A stretch of 64,000 nucleotides of DNA. Origin: Oscillospiraceae bacterium (GTDB lineage Bacteria; Bacillota; Clostridia; Oscillospirales; CAG-272). Positions 26,996-38,500 of the stretch are shown one piece after another; the first letter of the stretch is position 1; each line of letters starts with the position of its first letter. The stretch lies in contig SVRZ01000003.1 of assembly GCA_015064555.1 (NCBI GenBank), forward strand, positions 34,773 through 98,772. The letters run 5' to 3'. The notes under the pieces were generated by a model. The model was given only the letters and a program-made list of their open reading frames with translations. It was not told the origin of the DNA and made no database searches. A program made the translations under genes and the position numbers.

Positions 26996-28027
26996 ATGAA
27001 GGAAAGAAGATTTTTCGATAAATATTATGAGCGGCTCCGCAGCGAGGCGCTTATCAGATCGGTGATACTCGGTATGTCGGTCGGCTGCACCGTGATCTCT
27101 GTGCTGATGCTGACCTTCTGGATGCTTGCCGTGAGCGGCACTGTTATAGGTATTCTCGCAGGTGTTCTTGCAGGTGCTTTATCCGGAATACTTTCGTATT
27201 TCTTGAAATACAGACCGACAGACCGATCTGTAGCGCGCCGCATAGACCGCCACGGTCTTGAGGAGAGAATGATAACTATGCTTGAGCTGAAGGACGATAC
27301 CTCGTATATCGCATCGCTTCAGCGCGCTGATGCCGAGCAAAGCCTTGAGGGGCTCGGAAAAGACAGAATAGGATATAAGTTCTCGCTCGGTATGCTTATA
27401 TTTACCTCCTTTGCTTTTGCACTGAGCCTTGTATTTTCTCTTGTCTGTATTCTGGCAGAGAGCGGAATAATTCCGTACGGCAAGGACCTTCTGCTCGGAG
27501 GTGCTGTTCGCAGAGAGGCTACAGTTACATATATCGCAGGCGAGGGAGGCTCTGTCCGCGGCGAGGACAAGCAGACGGTGAAGACGGGAAATGACGGCAC
27601 GCCTGTGCGTGCGATAGCCGACGAGGGCTGGATATTCATAGGCTGGGATGACGGAAATAATTCGCCCGAAAGATTTGAGAAGACCGTCTTGGAGGATATA
27701 ACGGTCAAGGCTCTTTTTGAGAAGATAGATGGCTCGGACAGCGGTGAGGACGAAAGCGACTCGGCAAACGATACTCCATCCGCATCTTCAAATCAGGAGA
27801 ACGGAAGCGGCAGCTCGGACGAGGAGGGCGGCGATAATCCCGAAAACGGCGGCGAAGGTCAGGGCGGCGGAAAATGGCAGGATAAGAACCAGTTCATAGA
27901 CGGCGCGACCTACTACAGGGACTATCTTGAGCTTTATTATCAGTATGCTATGGGTATCTTCGATTCCGAAACCGATATTCCCGATGATATAAAGGAATTT
28001 TTCGAAACCTATTTCAGCGGAATTTGA
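26996..28027 (+). CDS. membrane protein with divergent InlB repeat, unknown function
   Basis: 343 residues. Two membrane helices near residues 20-68, a cytoplasmic segment rich in charged residues (about 69-125, RPTDRSVARRIDRHGLEERM), and a third helix (about 127-155). The extracytoplasmic part has a divergent InlB-type repeat (about 175-242, VTYIAGEGGSVRGED to GWDDGNNSPERF), an acidic low-complexity linker (about 243-297, Ser/Asp/Glu/Gly) and a short helical tail. Similar N-termini occur next to VWA/BatA genes in Clostridia (DUF4175-like architecture), which fits its position before two such genes. ATG 26996 follows AAAGGAAACAATCA. Confidence 0.75.
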   Translation: MKERRFFDKYYERLRSEALIRSVILGMSVGCTVISVLMLTFWMLAVSGTVIGILAGVLAGALSGILSYFLKYRPTDRSVARRIDRHGLEERMITMLELKDDTSYIASLQRADAEQSLEGLGKDRIGYKFSLGMLIFTSFAFALSLVFSLVCILAESGIIPYGKDLLLGGAVRREATVTYIAGEGGSVRGEDKQTVKTGNDGTPVRAIADEGWIFIGWDDGNNSPERFEKTVLEDITVKALFEKIDGSDSGEDESDSANDTPSASSNQENGSGSSDEEGGDNPENGGEGQGGGKWQDKNQFIDGATYYRDYLELYYQYAMGIFDSETDIPDDIKEFFETYFSGI

Positions 28028-28056
28028 TAAAAAACGTTTAAGGCAGGTATTAAAAT

Positions 28057-29958
28057 ATGAGGTGGTTAACACCTTTGGGATTTTTGGGAGCACTTGGTAT
28101 ACTTGTGCTTGTGATAATATATCTTATCAAGCCCAATTACCAGAACAAGCGCATTTCATCGACCTACGTATGGCGGCTGAGCCTGAAATATAAAAAGCGG
28201 GCATTGCCTGTCAGCAAAATACAGAATATAATAACCTTCATTTGCCAGATGCTTATGCTGACGATACTCACAGGACTTCTCGCAAGTCCCGTTGTTGCAG
28301 CCGATGCGATAGGGGATGAGGATGAGGTGGTCATAATTATAGACGCTTCCGCGGGCATGCGTATTTCGGACGAGGGAGAAACTCGCTTTGAACGCGCGGT
28401 GTCTGCCGCACGTGAGAGGGCGGAGTCTGCCTTCGCGGAGCGGTCGCCCGTATCGATCATTATCGCAGACGAAAGCCCCGAGCTTTTATTTGCAAGGGTA
28501 TCGGCGGATGATGGCACGTCGCTTTTTGGTGAGCTTGAAAGACTTAAGGAGCTCGGTGCGGATGCCTGCTCCTTCGGCTCTGCCGATATGACTGCGGCAG
28601 CGGTTCTTGCCGAATCGATAACGTCGGTCAACCGAGAGGCACAGGTATATCTTTATACCGGCACCGATTACACATATCACAACGGAATAAACGTCGTAAG
28701 TGTTGCCACCGATAACGAATGGAATGCCACGGTGATCGATTGCAAGGCAGAGATGAACAAGGATAACCATTATGAGATAACCGTGAATGCCGCCTGCCGC
28801 GGCAAGACCGATTATCTGACAGTCTACTGCGCGATACACGGAGCAAACTCCGATCCTACAAGTACGGTACTGCTTGAAAAGGGCGAGTTTTTCGATCCAT
28901 CCGGTGAGGAAAAGACTCTGGTCTTCAAGACCGATGATATTTCAGGCGGAGCAATATATTCGTACGATTATATCGAGGTTTACGTAAGCGTCAGAGATTC
29001 GCTTGCCGACGATAATGCATTCTTCCTTTACGGAGGGCAAAGACCTGTGATAAAGGTTCAGTATGCAAGCTCCTCTCCGAATAACTTCTTTGAGAGTGCG
29101 GTTCGCTCTCTGCGTCAGAACAAAAGAGAAAGGTGGGATATACAGTTCACCTCGCTGACCGCCGATGAGATGCCTGCCACCGAGGGCTTTGACATCTATA
29201 TCTTTGAGCACAGGATGCCCGACACCTTGCCGACGGACGGAATAGTGCTTCTCGTCGACCCGGACAGAGCACCTTTAGGCTCCGGGCTTGAGATAGGCTC
29301 GTCTTACAAGGTAAGCTCAGATTCTATTCTTGCATCCGGCTCGTCACACAAGCTGACAGAATACGTGAAGCCCTCGCGCATCACGGTCGCAAAATATAAC
29401 GATATCATACTCAGCGAGGGGTATGAGGAGCTCGCCTTCTATAACGGCAGACCTGTAATGCTTCTGCGCGATACCCCCGAATCAAAGGTAGTGGTTTGGG
29501 GCTTTGACCTGAATTACTCGAACATCATAGCACTTCCCGATTTCTCGATACTCGTATACAATATGTTCAACTATTTCATTCCCTCCACCCTTGAGTCCTC
29601 TTACTTTGAGGTAGGCGATACGGTCATGCTGAACGGCAGAGGAACCGACCTTACGGTCACAGGTAACGGCGAGGAACAACGCTTCCCGAGCGGCAGTGCC
29701 GAGCTTGTACCGACTCTTCCCGGAATTTATGAGGTAAGGCAAAACGGCATAGACGGCACGCCCCTTATGCCCGAGAGCTTCTTTGTGAAGATACCGTCAT
29801 CAGAGTGCAATCCAAACAGAACCGCGGAAGCATTACCACTTATCGCACGTCCCGACGAAACGGATACCGCCTACAGGGATATTCTCATGTATCTGGCTAT
29901 AGCACTTGTTTCGCTTATGTTCATTGAATGGGTGCTTGAAATCAAAAAGAATTACTGA
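28057..29958 (+). CDS. BatA-like VWA-domain membrane protein
   Basis: 633 residues. The N-terminus resembles the aerotolerance BatA domain: a helix at about 7-25 (LGFLGALGILVLVIIYL), a short basic loop with ISSTYVWRLSLKYKKR, and a second helix at about 56-80. A VWA domain follows (about 90-230). Its MIDAS sequence DASAG lacks the last serine of DxSxS, so metal binding may be weakened. Then a beta-sandwich and a glutamine-amidotransferase-like fold (about 325-500), and a final membrane helix (about 608-628). It stands 29 bp after the previous gene and 17 bp before the next, so it is very likely in one operon with both. Confidence 0.85.
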   Translation: MRWLTPLGFLGALGILVLVIIYLIKPNYQNKRISSTYVWRLSLKYKKRALPVSKIQNIITFICQMLMLTILTGLLASPVVAADAIGDEDEVVIIIDASAGMRISDEGETRFERAVSAARERAESAFAERSPVSIIIADESPELLFARVSADDGTSLFGELERLKELGADACSFGSADMTAAAVLAESITSVNREAQVYLYTGTDYTYHNGINVVSVATDNEWNATVIDCKAEMNKDNHYEITVNAACRGKTDYLTVYCAIHGANSDPTSTVLLEKGEFFDPSGEEKTLVFKTDDISGGAIYSYDYIEVYVSVRDSLADDNAFFLYGGQRPVIKVQYASSSPNNFFESAVRSLRQNKRERWDIQFTSLTADEMPATEGFDIYIFEHRMPDTLPTDGIVLLVDPDRAPLGSGLEIGSSYKVSSDSILASGSSHKLTEYVKPSRITVAKYNDIILSEGYEELAFYNGRPVMLLRDTPESKVVVWGFDLNYSNIIALPDFSILVYNMFNYFIPSTLESSYFEVGDTVMLNGRGTDLTVTGNGEEQRFPSGSAELVPTLPGIYEVRQNGIDGTPLMPESFFVKIPSSECNPNRTAEALPLIARPDETDTAYRDILMYLAIALVSLMFIEWVLEIKKNY

Positions 29959-29975
29959 CCGGGGATTTTTAAAAA

Positions 29976-32684
29976 ATGTCAAATTTCCATATAACCTACA
30001 ATCATCCTTGGCTGCTGTTGCTTATAATTCCGGCTTTACTGCTGACCTTGATACCATATCTCAGGCTGGAGAAAAAGCATCGTTGCACAAGGAACAGGGT
30101 ATTATCCATGTCGATGCATATCGCGGCAATGGTGCTGGCGATAAATCTTCTTGCAGGTCTCGCCTTTTCGTATGAGGTGCCGAATACCGAGAATGAGGTC
30201 ATCATTCTCGTTGACGTATCCGATAGCTCCGAAAAGGAGCGCGAGTCAACCGATGAGCTTGTACGCTCTATAGTAGGAATTTCGCCTTTGGGCTGCAGGA
30301 TAGGAATAGTAAAATTCGGCTACGGATATGAATATGCGGTGGAGCTTACCGATGAGCGCGAGAGCATTATGGATAAGTATATGCTCTCAAATGATCCCGA
30401 CACCACAGCTACCGCGCTTGCGGATGCGCTCACTTACTCGGCATCGCTCTTTACAAACAAAAAAACATCAAAGATAGTTGTTATATCAGACGGCTTTGAA
30501 ACCGACGGTGATGCATTTTTGGCTCTCGGAGATATTCTCGGAGAGGGAACGGTCGTTGATGCCGTTCCGATAAATACCGAAGTGCCGTCGGACGTGGAAA
30601 TACTGTCGGTGTCCTTCGACCGAGGTGATATAGTCGTTGGTGAGAGCTTTGTGAGCGAGCTTACAATTACCTGCAATTCGCTTGAGAGGGATGAGGCGGC
30701 GATACTTCGTCTTTACGATAACGGAGAGCTTTACGGTGAGTCGCCCGTCAGTCTTAAAAACGGAGAAAACAGGCTCCCCGTATCGCTGACTCTCACCACT
30801 CGAGGTCTGCACGAGCTTTCGTTTGAGATAGTGACCGATTTTGAACTCTTCGGAGATCCGCTCCCCGATGATATAAAGAATAATAACGTTTACCGTGCGT
30901 ACGTCGATATTCGCGAATTCAAGAATATTCTTCTTATCGAAAGATACGAAAACGAGGCAAGTGTGCTCAAGGATATCCTTTCAAAGAATAAAAATGTGAC
31001 CGATATCAGCATTGAGAGCGATATCGATATGATACCCAAGACGCTCGGTGAGATGGCGGAATACGAGCAGATAATACTCGTAAACGTTGCCTATTCGGAT
31101 ATGCCTTCGGGATTTGAGGGGCTTCTTCACCGATACGTCTATGAGCTCGGCGGCGGTCTTTTCACCGTCGGAGGAAAAAATGACGAGGTCGGCGGAGCTG
31201 TCGTTCCTCACGCATATAACAGAGCCGATATTGATAGCTCTGTATACCTGAAGCAGATGCTCCCGGTTACGGCGGAGGATTACACACCTCCGATCGCGGT
31301 TATGATAGTTGTCGATACATCGACCTCGATGAAGAGTAACGGCAAGCTCGATTCCGCGACAGACGGAGCGAAGGCATGCCTTGATGCTCTGCACGACAGA
31401 GATTTCTGCGGCGTTATGTCCTTCAGCTCGGCATCGACCGAGAAGCTGAGCGTGCTTCCCGTATCTAACAGGACGGCTATCACCGAGGCGATACTTAAGG
31501 TAAAGGACGACAAGGGCGGCGGAACTATGTTCTCGGATGCAATTATGAAGGCAGGCCGCGCTCTTGCGCTCATAAATAACGTGGAAAGACGGCATATAAT
31601 ACTCGTTACGGACGGACTTCCGAACGATTCCTATGATGATTACAGCGCGTACATAGATGACAATATGGCAGACGGCATTACAATGTCAGTCGTGACCGTT
31701 GGACTTGACAGCGCCTTAAAGGAATCCGAAATGCAGAAGACGGCAAATGCGGGCGGCGGAAAGTTCTATAACGTTTCTGATGCGGCATCGCTTTCGGGAA
31801 TAATGTATAAGGATCTTACCGAGGAGGCTATCCCCGAGATAGAGTATGGTCGGGAGTTTGAGCTCAGGATAAAGGATAAGAGCCCGATATTCACGGGTAT
31901 AGATCAGGGCGCTATACCTTCTCTTTCAGGCTATTACGGCACCGTGGCAAAGAAGGGGGCAACAGTTCCTCTTATGGGCAAATACGTTCCGATATATGCT
32001 ACTCACGAATACGGTAAGGGCAAGGTCGGAAGCTTTATGTGCGACCTCAACGGCGAGTGGTCGGCGGCATTCATAGAGGACGTTGTCGGTATCGCTCTTA
32101 TAACGAATATCGTTGAGAGCCTCTTCCCATCGGAGGATGTCCGCGCGGAGGGTGTAAGATATGAAACCGGCTTTGACAACTATCTGCATTGGGTCAATCT
32201 TCACGGGGTTCCCGAGGAGGCGACAGCCGACATCTTCGCCGAGCCTGTGAGCAATGACCTTCAGCATCTGGCAGGGCTCATCGAGGTCAGGTGTGTTCAG
32301 AAGAACGGCAGATATACCTTCGAGATAAAGGAGCCGGGACTCTATTCCGTAACTATACTTATCACCGATGAGAACGGAGAGATCGTTGATTCGGTAACCG
32401 ATTATATAGCATTCTCATATTCCGAGGAATACACCACCTTCTCACCCGATATAACCGACGGTGAAGCGAGGATTGAGAGCCTTGCGGAGAAGGGGGGCGG
32501 AGTTACCGTCACCGATCCGGTGGACGTATTCTCCGGATTTAAGAAAACTCTGACTGAGGTCTACGATCCTAAGTTCATTCTGATAATTTCGGCTATTGTT
32601 CTTATACTTCTCGATATAGCCGTGCGTAAATTCAAGTTCAAGTGGCTCCATGAGATAATAAGAGAGCGCAGGACTGCCGAATGA
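29976..32684 (+). CDS. double-VWA, GATase-like membrane protein
   Basis: 902 residues. Two N-terminal helices (about 9-27 and 45-64), a first VWA domain (about 70-200) with intact MIDAS DVSDS, a beta-sandwich (about 205-310), a GATase1-like region (about 318-430), a second VWA domain (about 440-620) with intact MIDAS DTSTS and the downstream threonine in GGGTMFSDA, more GATase-like sequence containing GKYVPIYATHEYGKGKVG, and a C-terminal helix (about 866-886) with basic cytoplasmic tail. The extracytoplasmic VWA domains probably mediate metal-dependent protein contacts. Such proteins usually partner with a MoxR ATPase, which is not encoded nearby. Confidence 0.88.
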   Translation: MSNFHITYNHPWLLLLIIPALLLTLIPYLRLEKKHRCTRNRVLSMSMHIAAMVLAINLLAGLAFSYEVPNTENEVIILVDVSDSSEKERESTDELVRSIVGISPLGCRIGIVKFGYGYEYAVELTDERESIMDKYMLSNDPDTTATALADALTYSASLFTNKKTSKIVVISDGFETDGDAFLALGDILGEGTVVDAVPINTEVPSDVEILSVSFDRGDIVVGESFVSELTITCNSLERDEAAILRLYDNGELYGESPVSLKNGENRLPVSLTLTTRGLHELSFEIVTDFELFGDPLPDDIKNNNVYRAYVDIREFKNILLIERYENEASVLKDILSKNKNVTDISIESDIDMIPKTLGEMAEYEQIILVNVAYSDMPSGFEGLLHRYVYELGGGLFTVGGKNDEVGGAVVPHAYNRADIDSSVYLKQMLPVTAEDYTPPIAVMIVVDTSTSMKSNGKLDSATDGAKACLDALHDRDFCGVMSFSSASTEKLSVLPVSNRTAITEAILKVKDDKGGGTMFSDAIMKAGRALALINNVERRHIILVTDGLPNDSYDDYSAYIDDNMADGITMSVVTVGLDSALKESEMQKTANAGGGKFYNVSDAASLSGIMYKDLTEEAIPEIEYGREFELRIKDKSPIFTGIDQGAIPSLSGYYGTVAKKGATVPLMGKYVPIYATHEYGKGKVGSFMCDLNGEWSAAFIEDVVGIALITNIVESLFPSEDVRAEGVRYETGFDNYLHWVNLHGVPEEATADIFAEPVSNDLQHLAGLIEVRCVQKNGRYTFEIKEPGLYSVTILITDENGEIVDSVTDYIAFSYSEEYTTFSPDITDGEARIESLAEKGGGVTVTDPVDVFSGFKKTLTEVYDPKFILIISAIVLILLDIAVRKFKFKWLHEIIRERRTAE

Positions 32685-32748
32685 TACCGGAACAAAAAAA
32701 TGAAATTCTACGAATTTCTTCGTTTATAAAATCGGAAAGGAGAGGTAA

Positions 32749-35511
32749 ATGAAGTATTTTCGTTTACTCATACTCTGCCTGACAGCGGCGGCGCTTATGC
32801 TGTTCGGCTCTTGCGGCAAGAGCGAAAGACTGAAGTCCCCGACGGGGGTGTACGTTGAATACGAAACGCTGACCTTGAAATGGAACGGCTCGAAGGATGC
32901 GGACACCTATAGCATCTTAATAGAGTCAGAGGGCAAGGAGCCGCGCTCGGTAGCTGTCAGCAGAGATTATTACTCGCTTGCCGAGCTTGAGGCAGGCATG
33001 TATAAAATAAGCATAACGTCCTCCTGTGCGTCGGGGGAGCTTAAGGACTCATATCCGTCAATGCAGATAGAGTTTGAAAGAGAAAAGGAAAGTGGGCTTC
33101 ATTTCAAGCTGATCAACGGTGGGGAGGAATATGAGGTCTCGGGTAAGGGCGATGCCACCGGTGTGATCGAGATTCCATCGGTCTACAGACGAAAGCCTGT
33201 CAGCTCGATAGGCGAGAGAGCCTTCTTCAACGGAAGCGACGTTACCCGTGTAATAATACCGCAGAGTGTTACACGCATAGGGGACTTTGCATTTGCAAGC
33301 TGCTCTTATCTTGAAGCTGTGGAGCTTCCTCCGAGTCTTACGTATCTTGGAGAGAGCGCATTTTCAGGCTGCCGCGCTCTTGACGGCAGTATTACCATCC
33401 CCGATACGCTTGGAGCGATAGCAGACGGTACGTTTGCATACTGTGCATCGCTTGATGAAGTGAATTTCGGCAAAGGCATTATATCAATAGGAGATCAGGC
33501 ATTTACCGATTGCCCATCTCTTTCATCTCTCAGCCTTCCGAAATCGCTCACAAAAATAGGCGGGTTTGCCTTTGCGGCATGCTCGGGTATAACCCGTGTC
33601 GATTTTAACGAGGGATTGCTTTCGCTTGGCGAGTTCGCCTTCTCAAAGGCGGTAGCGCTTTCCTCTGCGGCACTGCCCGATAGCCTTCAATACATCGGTG
33701 CAGGTGCTTTCTATCATTGCACCTCGCTCGCTACGGTGGGTGTCGGAGGTCATATAAAGGAGATTGACCACTCGGCATTTATTGACACTCCCATATATAC
33801 CGAAGGTACCGCAAACGAGATATACGTTGGCAACTGGTTTATAGGTCTTAAGGACTCCACCGCGCTCTCCGTTGAATTCAAGGAGGGGACGGTAGGAATT
33901 GCAAATAATGCATTTTTTGCAAATAAATATATACAATCTATAGAGCTGCCTGACACAGTTCAGCAGATAGGCAAGCTTGCGTTCGCAAATAGCGATATAG
34001 TCAGTGTGGTTATAGGAAGCGGCGTCAGGAGCATCGGAGAGCAGGCATTTATCGGCTGCGGCAGACTGTCTACAGTCTTTTTGGGCTCGTTTGATTATAC
34101 AGACGTTTCCGGAAATATAAAGGACAGCTCGCTCGAATATATAGGCAGCTATGCCTTTATGAACTGCACGCTTCTCGAAAGAATAGAGATACCCGAAACG
34201 GTAAAGGATATCGGCGCGTATGCCTTCCGCAACACAGAGATATTCAATTCCTCGCTCACGGGTGCGGTCTATGCCGATAACTGGCTTGTCGATTACAATA
34301 AGAATATTACCGAGGAGCTTGCGGTTTATCCGGGCACGGCAGGTATTTCGCGCTATGCATTCTATAGCTGTCCGACACTCAGGAAAATCTCGATCCCAGG
34401 CTCGGTAAGCATCATCGGCAAGGGTGCATTCTACGGGTGCTCATCTCTGGAGTCAGTGACTCTGCCCGATGCTCTTCTCCGCATCGAGGACTACACCTTC
34501 TACTCTTGCTCAAGGCTCGCTATGATAAAGCTTCCTCCTATGCTTAAGGAGATAGGAAGATCGGCATTCTACAAATGCGGAACGGCAGAGAATTATGCCG
34601 CCGATACCGCGAGCGACGTGCTTGTACTTCCTTCCGGTGTTACATATATCGGCGACTACGCATTCTTCGGATGCGGATACCGGAGAGCCGATGCGATATC
34701 CGGCGCTACCGAAACCGGAGGTATAGACGAAATAGTAATAGGAAGCGACGTGGAGTATATAGGCAGGTGCGCCTTCTACGGCTTTGCTTCTCTTAAAAAG
34801 ATCACGGTAGAGTCCGTACTTATGATAGACGATAAGGCATTTTCGGCATGCCCCTCGCTTGTGGAGGTTACCGTCCGTCGGTCGCTCACCGAAATAGGCG
34901 ATAAGGCGTTTTACAACTGTCCGTCGCTCGTGGCGGTATCCTTCCCGGATACACTTGTCAAAATAGGTGAGAGTGCATTTTACAGATGTACGATGCTGAA
35001 GGATGCCGATATAGGAGTCGGCGTCAGAGAGATCGGCAGCTACGCCTTCTACGAGAACAGCTCACTTGAGCATATAGCTCTCTGTGATGCTCTTGTGTCT
35101 ATCGGTGTGCAGGCATTCCGCGGATGTGATCTTCTGACCTCTCTCTTGATCTGCGGATCGGTTGAAAGCATCGGTGCCAATGCATTTTATTCCTGCGATG
35201 GTCTGACGCTTTACGTGTCTGACAAGTCGGATGCCGAGGGATTCGATGAGAGATGGAATTCATCCTTCTGCCCTGTGGTATGGGGTTGTGAGATTGCCGA
35301 GAGCGGCGACTACGTTGTGTCGATATGCGGCGGCGATGAGCTTTTGTCAAACAATTTTGCGGATACCGTATTTTCAGCGCCGTTGCGAGAGGGATACACC
35401 TTCGGCGGATGGGCGCTTGATAAGGGCTCGGACGAGCCGGAATATTTTAGTACCGAGCTTGCCGTGATAGCCGACGGAGTCAGGGTATATTCGGTCTGGA
35501 TTAAAGAATAA
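32749..35511 (+). CDS. BspA-type LRR lipoprotein
   Basis: 920 residues. A signal peptide ends in the lipobox LFGSC (Cys23), so the mature protein should be lipid-anchored on the outer face. An FN3-like module (about 25-110) precedes a long run of BspA/LRR_5 repeats (about 125-850) with the pattern SIGERAFFNGSDVTRVIIPQ and one non-repeat insertion (about 350-370, YVGNWFIGLKD). The C-terminus has an InlB-type repeat (EGYTFGGWALDKG). GGAGAGG lies before ATG 32749. It shares architecture with the 2760-residue protein upstream but is secreted by a different route (lipoprotein instead of helical anchor). Confidence 0.9.
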   Translation: MKYFRLLILCLTAAALMLFGSCGKSERLKSPTGVYVEYETLTLKWNGSKDADTYSILIESEGKEPRSVAVSRDYYSLAELEAGMYKISITSSCASGELKDSYPSMQIEFEREKESGLHFKLINGGEEYEVSGKGDATGVIEIPSVYRRKPVSSIGERAFFNGSDVTRVIIPQSVTRIGDFAFASCSYLEAVELPPSLTYLGESAFSGCRALDGSITIPDTLGAIADGTFAYCASLDEVNFGKGIISIGDQAFTDCPSLSSLSLPKSLTKIGGFAFAACSGITRVDFNEGLLSLGEFAFSKAVALSSAALPDSLQYIGAGAFYHCTSLATVGVGGHIKEIDHSAFIDTPIYTEGTANEIYVGNWFIGLKDSTALSVEFKEGTVGIANNAFFANKYIQSIELPDTVQQIGKLAFANSDIVSVVIGSGVRSIGEQAFIGCGRLSTVFLGSFDYTDVSGNIKDSSLEYIGSYAFMNCTLLERIEIPETVKDIGAYAFRNTEIFNSSLTGAVYADNWLVDYNKNITEELAVYPGTAGISRYAFYSCPTLRKISIPGSVSIIGKGAFYGCSSLESVTLPDALLRIEDYTFYSCSRLAMIKLPPMLKEIGRSAFYKCGTAENYAADTASDVLVLPSGVTYIGDYAFFGCGYRRADAISGATETGGIDEIVIGSDVEYIGRCAFYGFASLKKITVESVLMIDDKAFSACPSLVEVTVRRSLTEIGDKAFYNCPSLVAVSFPDTLVKIGESAFYRCTMLKDADIGVGVREIGSYAFYENSSLEHIALCDALVSIGVQAFRGCDLLTSLLICGSVESIGANAFYSCDGLTLYVSDKSDAEGFDERWNSSFCPVVWGCEIAESGDYVVSICGGDELLSNNFADTVFSAPLREGYTFGGWALDKGSDEPEYFSTELAVIADGVRVYSVWIKE

Positions 35512-35542
35512 TGGCTTACATAATTCGAGAAAGGATACTGTT

Positions 35543-38500
35543 ATGAAAAACAAAATCAGAATAGCACTGCTCCTGATCTCTCTTGCGGCGGTGGTGCTGC
35601 TCGCGGTCGCGTGCGGCTCGCCCGAAGGAATATCGGTAGGTGAGGATGCTATGCCAAGGCTTACGTACGTCCGCGGTCAGGAGCTTGACCTCTCGGGCGG
35701 CGTGCTTGTAGTCGATAACGGAAAAAAGGTTAAGGAGATACCTCTCGATTCGGAGGACGTGACCGTTTCGGGCTACGATAAGGATAAGCTTGGTGAGCAG
35801 ACACTTACGGTCGAGTATGACGGTGTAACCACAGAGATAAAGGTCACTGTCGTTGAAAGGATCGCGGTGATAGGCGCCGTAACCGATTACCTGGTCGGAG
35901 ATAAAATTGATAAAACCAAGGGCAGACTCGTTATAACCAACGATGACGGAACGACACGCTCGCTTCAGATGGCAAGTGATGCGGTGACTCTTTCAGGCTT
36001 CGATTCATTGAACGAGGGCATGGGACGTGACGTTAAAATAGTATGCAGGATCGGCGGCGATAGCTACGAGGGCAGCTATAAGGTTAATATCTATCCTGTC
36101 GAAAATGTAGATTTCAATCGTCCGAATAAGGTGACCTATAACAGTCACTATTCAAAGAGCTTAGATCTTTCGGGCGGCTCGATAGTGCTTAGCGGAAAGA
36201 ACGGCGAGCTTGAAAGAACCGTAAGCCTTTCCGAGTGTAAGGTTTCGGGCTTTGATATAAGCGCGGTAACGCCTGAAAATTCTCCGCTGTCTCAAGAGAT
36301 AAGCATAATCTATGACGGAAGAGCCTATACATACGACATAAAGATAACCTATACGAGCGTGTCTATGTTTATAGATAATGCCGATAAGCTTTCCTCCATT
36401 GATTGGACAGGCGGTGAGCCTCAAATCGATGCTTCGCTCGGTGAGCTTGCGCTAAAGCTTTGCGAGGCATACATAGATATGTCCGAGGCGGACAGAAAGA
36501 TTATAAACGAGAACCTCGCGTATAACGTGGCACGAGCTGCTATGGTATACGGATTTGGTCTTTGGGCAGATAATATAAATGAGTTCCGCGGTGCCTTTGC
36601 CATAGAGTTGAGTGAGCTTGTGCTTTATTGCGAAAGCTACGAGGCGTGTGTCAGGGCTGTAGAGCTCTTTGACGATAAGAGCACCCCTATATACACGGTC
36701 GCTCCCACACTTCTCGGCATCATAGAGCTTTTCGGTGATAGGATCGTTTATACCGATACCGATGGGGACGTCTACTTCAAGAACTACCCCGTGATGGATG
36801 AGAGCTATCTTTCGGTTCTCCGCTCGCTGTTTGCTCATCTGACAGACGTTTATAAAACCCTTTCGGTCGTTCCCGATGGCTGGACTGCCGATAGTCTTGA
36901 CAACTATTCCGCAGAAATACAGTCGGCATATCTTAAGATGGTGCAGGCAGGCTACGAGCAGGCATTTGACGAGATATACTATTTTGTTTCTCCTTGGCGT
37001 AAAAACAATGATCTATTCGATATTTTGTACACATATCTTTACAAAATAGGCAGAACTGACTTTGTTGAATACTTCTACGAATACGGTATGCCTAAGGCAA
37101 TAGACGATCTTAATGCAAAGCTTATCAGCACTATGTCGAGCATGAAGCTTGCTGATTCCACCAACTTCTTCTATTACTACATGGCGGCTACCGATCTTGC
37201 GGAAATGATAAAGCTTGACACGGAAAGCGTTGAAAATTACATCTACAGAACCATGCCCGTAAATACCATTTGGGGCTACACGGGTGAGAAGGTGTACTTT
37301 GAGGATATGCTTGTATACGTCCGTATGGCAGAGTACGGATACTACGATCTTTCCGGTTCTCTGCTAGGCATTCCCGATTATGAGAGCTTGATGTCTAAGT
37401 ATTTGACGCTTATAGACAACATAAATAATAATGAAGATTATATGAGCACCGAGGCTTATAAGAGCGAGGTGAAGGTGATATTTGATGCCTTCGTTGCTCT
37501 TCCGGCATCACAGCAGTATGACTTTATTTCGGCTCTCGCTCCACTTTATCCTCAAGGAATTCCCGCATTTGCCTTTGACGATTCGCAGGAGAATATAGAC
37601 AAGGGGCTTATAGGTCTGTTTGCAGGAATAATCAACAGCGCGATGAGATCCACTCTCTCCGCTGAGAGCGCAAGCGTTTATAATGACCTTATTCTCTCGG
37701 TTGAGATATATGCAAACCGCTTCGGCTACCCCGAGTGGGAGAGCGATTTTGTCGCAAGAATAGACAGGATAACTCAGGCGCTTACCGCAATGAGCGAGTC
37801 CGACCTTGCGAGCTTTGAGATCTATCTTTCCTCGGCTTACGAAAAATATCTTGCCATCAGGGAGGGCTTAAAGAGTCCGTCATCCACCGAGATCGGTGCC
37901 TGGGCTGATAAGTTCGCGGCGCTTGGTTCAGCTCTTACGGATGCGCAGACCGCCTGCTATTATTTCACTACAGATGGAAAGATAAATTACACCTATTTCT
38001 TCTCATCCTTTGAAAGGGCTATGTCCATATCCGAGGATATACTCAAAAATGCTCCGAATGATATTGTAGCTGCTTACTACGGCGAGGCACTTTTCCTTGC
38101 ATATCCCGAGGATTCAGAGGCAGGGAAGCCGGCTGTATACTGGAGCTACGATTTCGCACTCTCCTCCTACCGCGCTACCTACATTGATCTTTTTATTCTT
38201 CTGAGCGACAGCGTTGACATGTATGCGTTGTATAATAAAAAGGAAATAGGCAGCTTCCTCGATCTTTATTACGGTATGATCTCACCCTTCCTTCACAAAT
38301 CCGAGGGAGAGTCGAAGGTATTCGACAAAGCAACCGTGCTTTCTGTAATGGAGGCGTACCGCCTGCTCGATACAGATTCCAAGTCGATTTTCGGTATTCT
38401 GGAGGCAGATGTTGATATGTATCACGGAGCACTCGAGCTCTTTATAAATGAAACCTTTACAGCAGCAGCGGCGGACGTTGCCGTCAAGCTTTATACGCTT

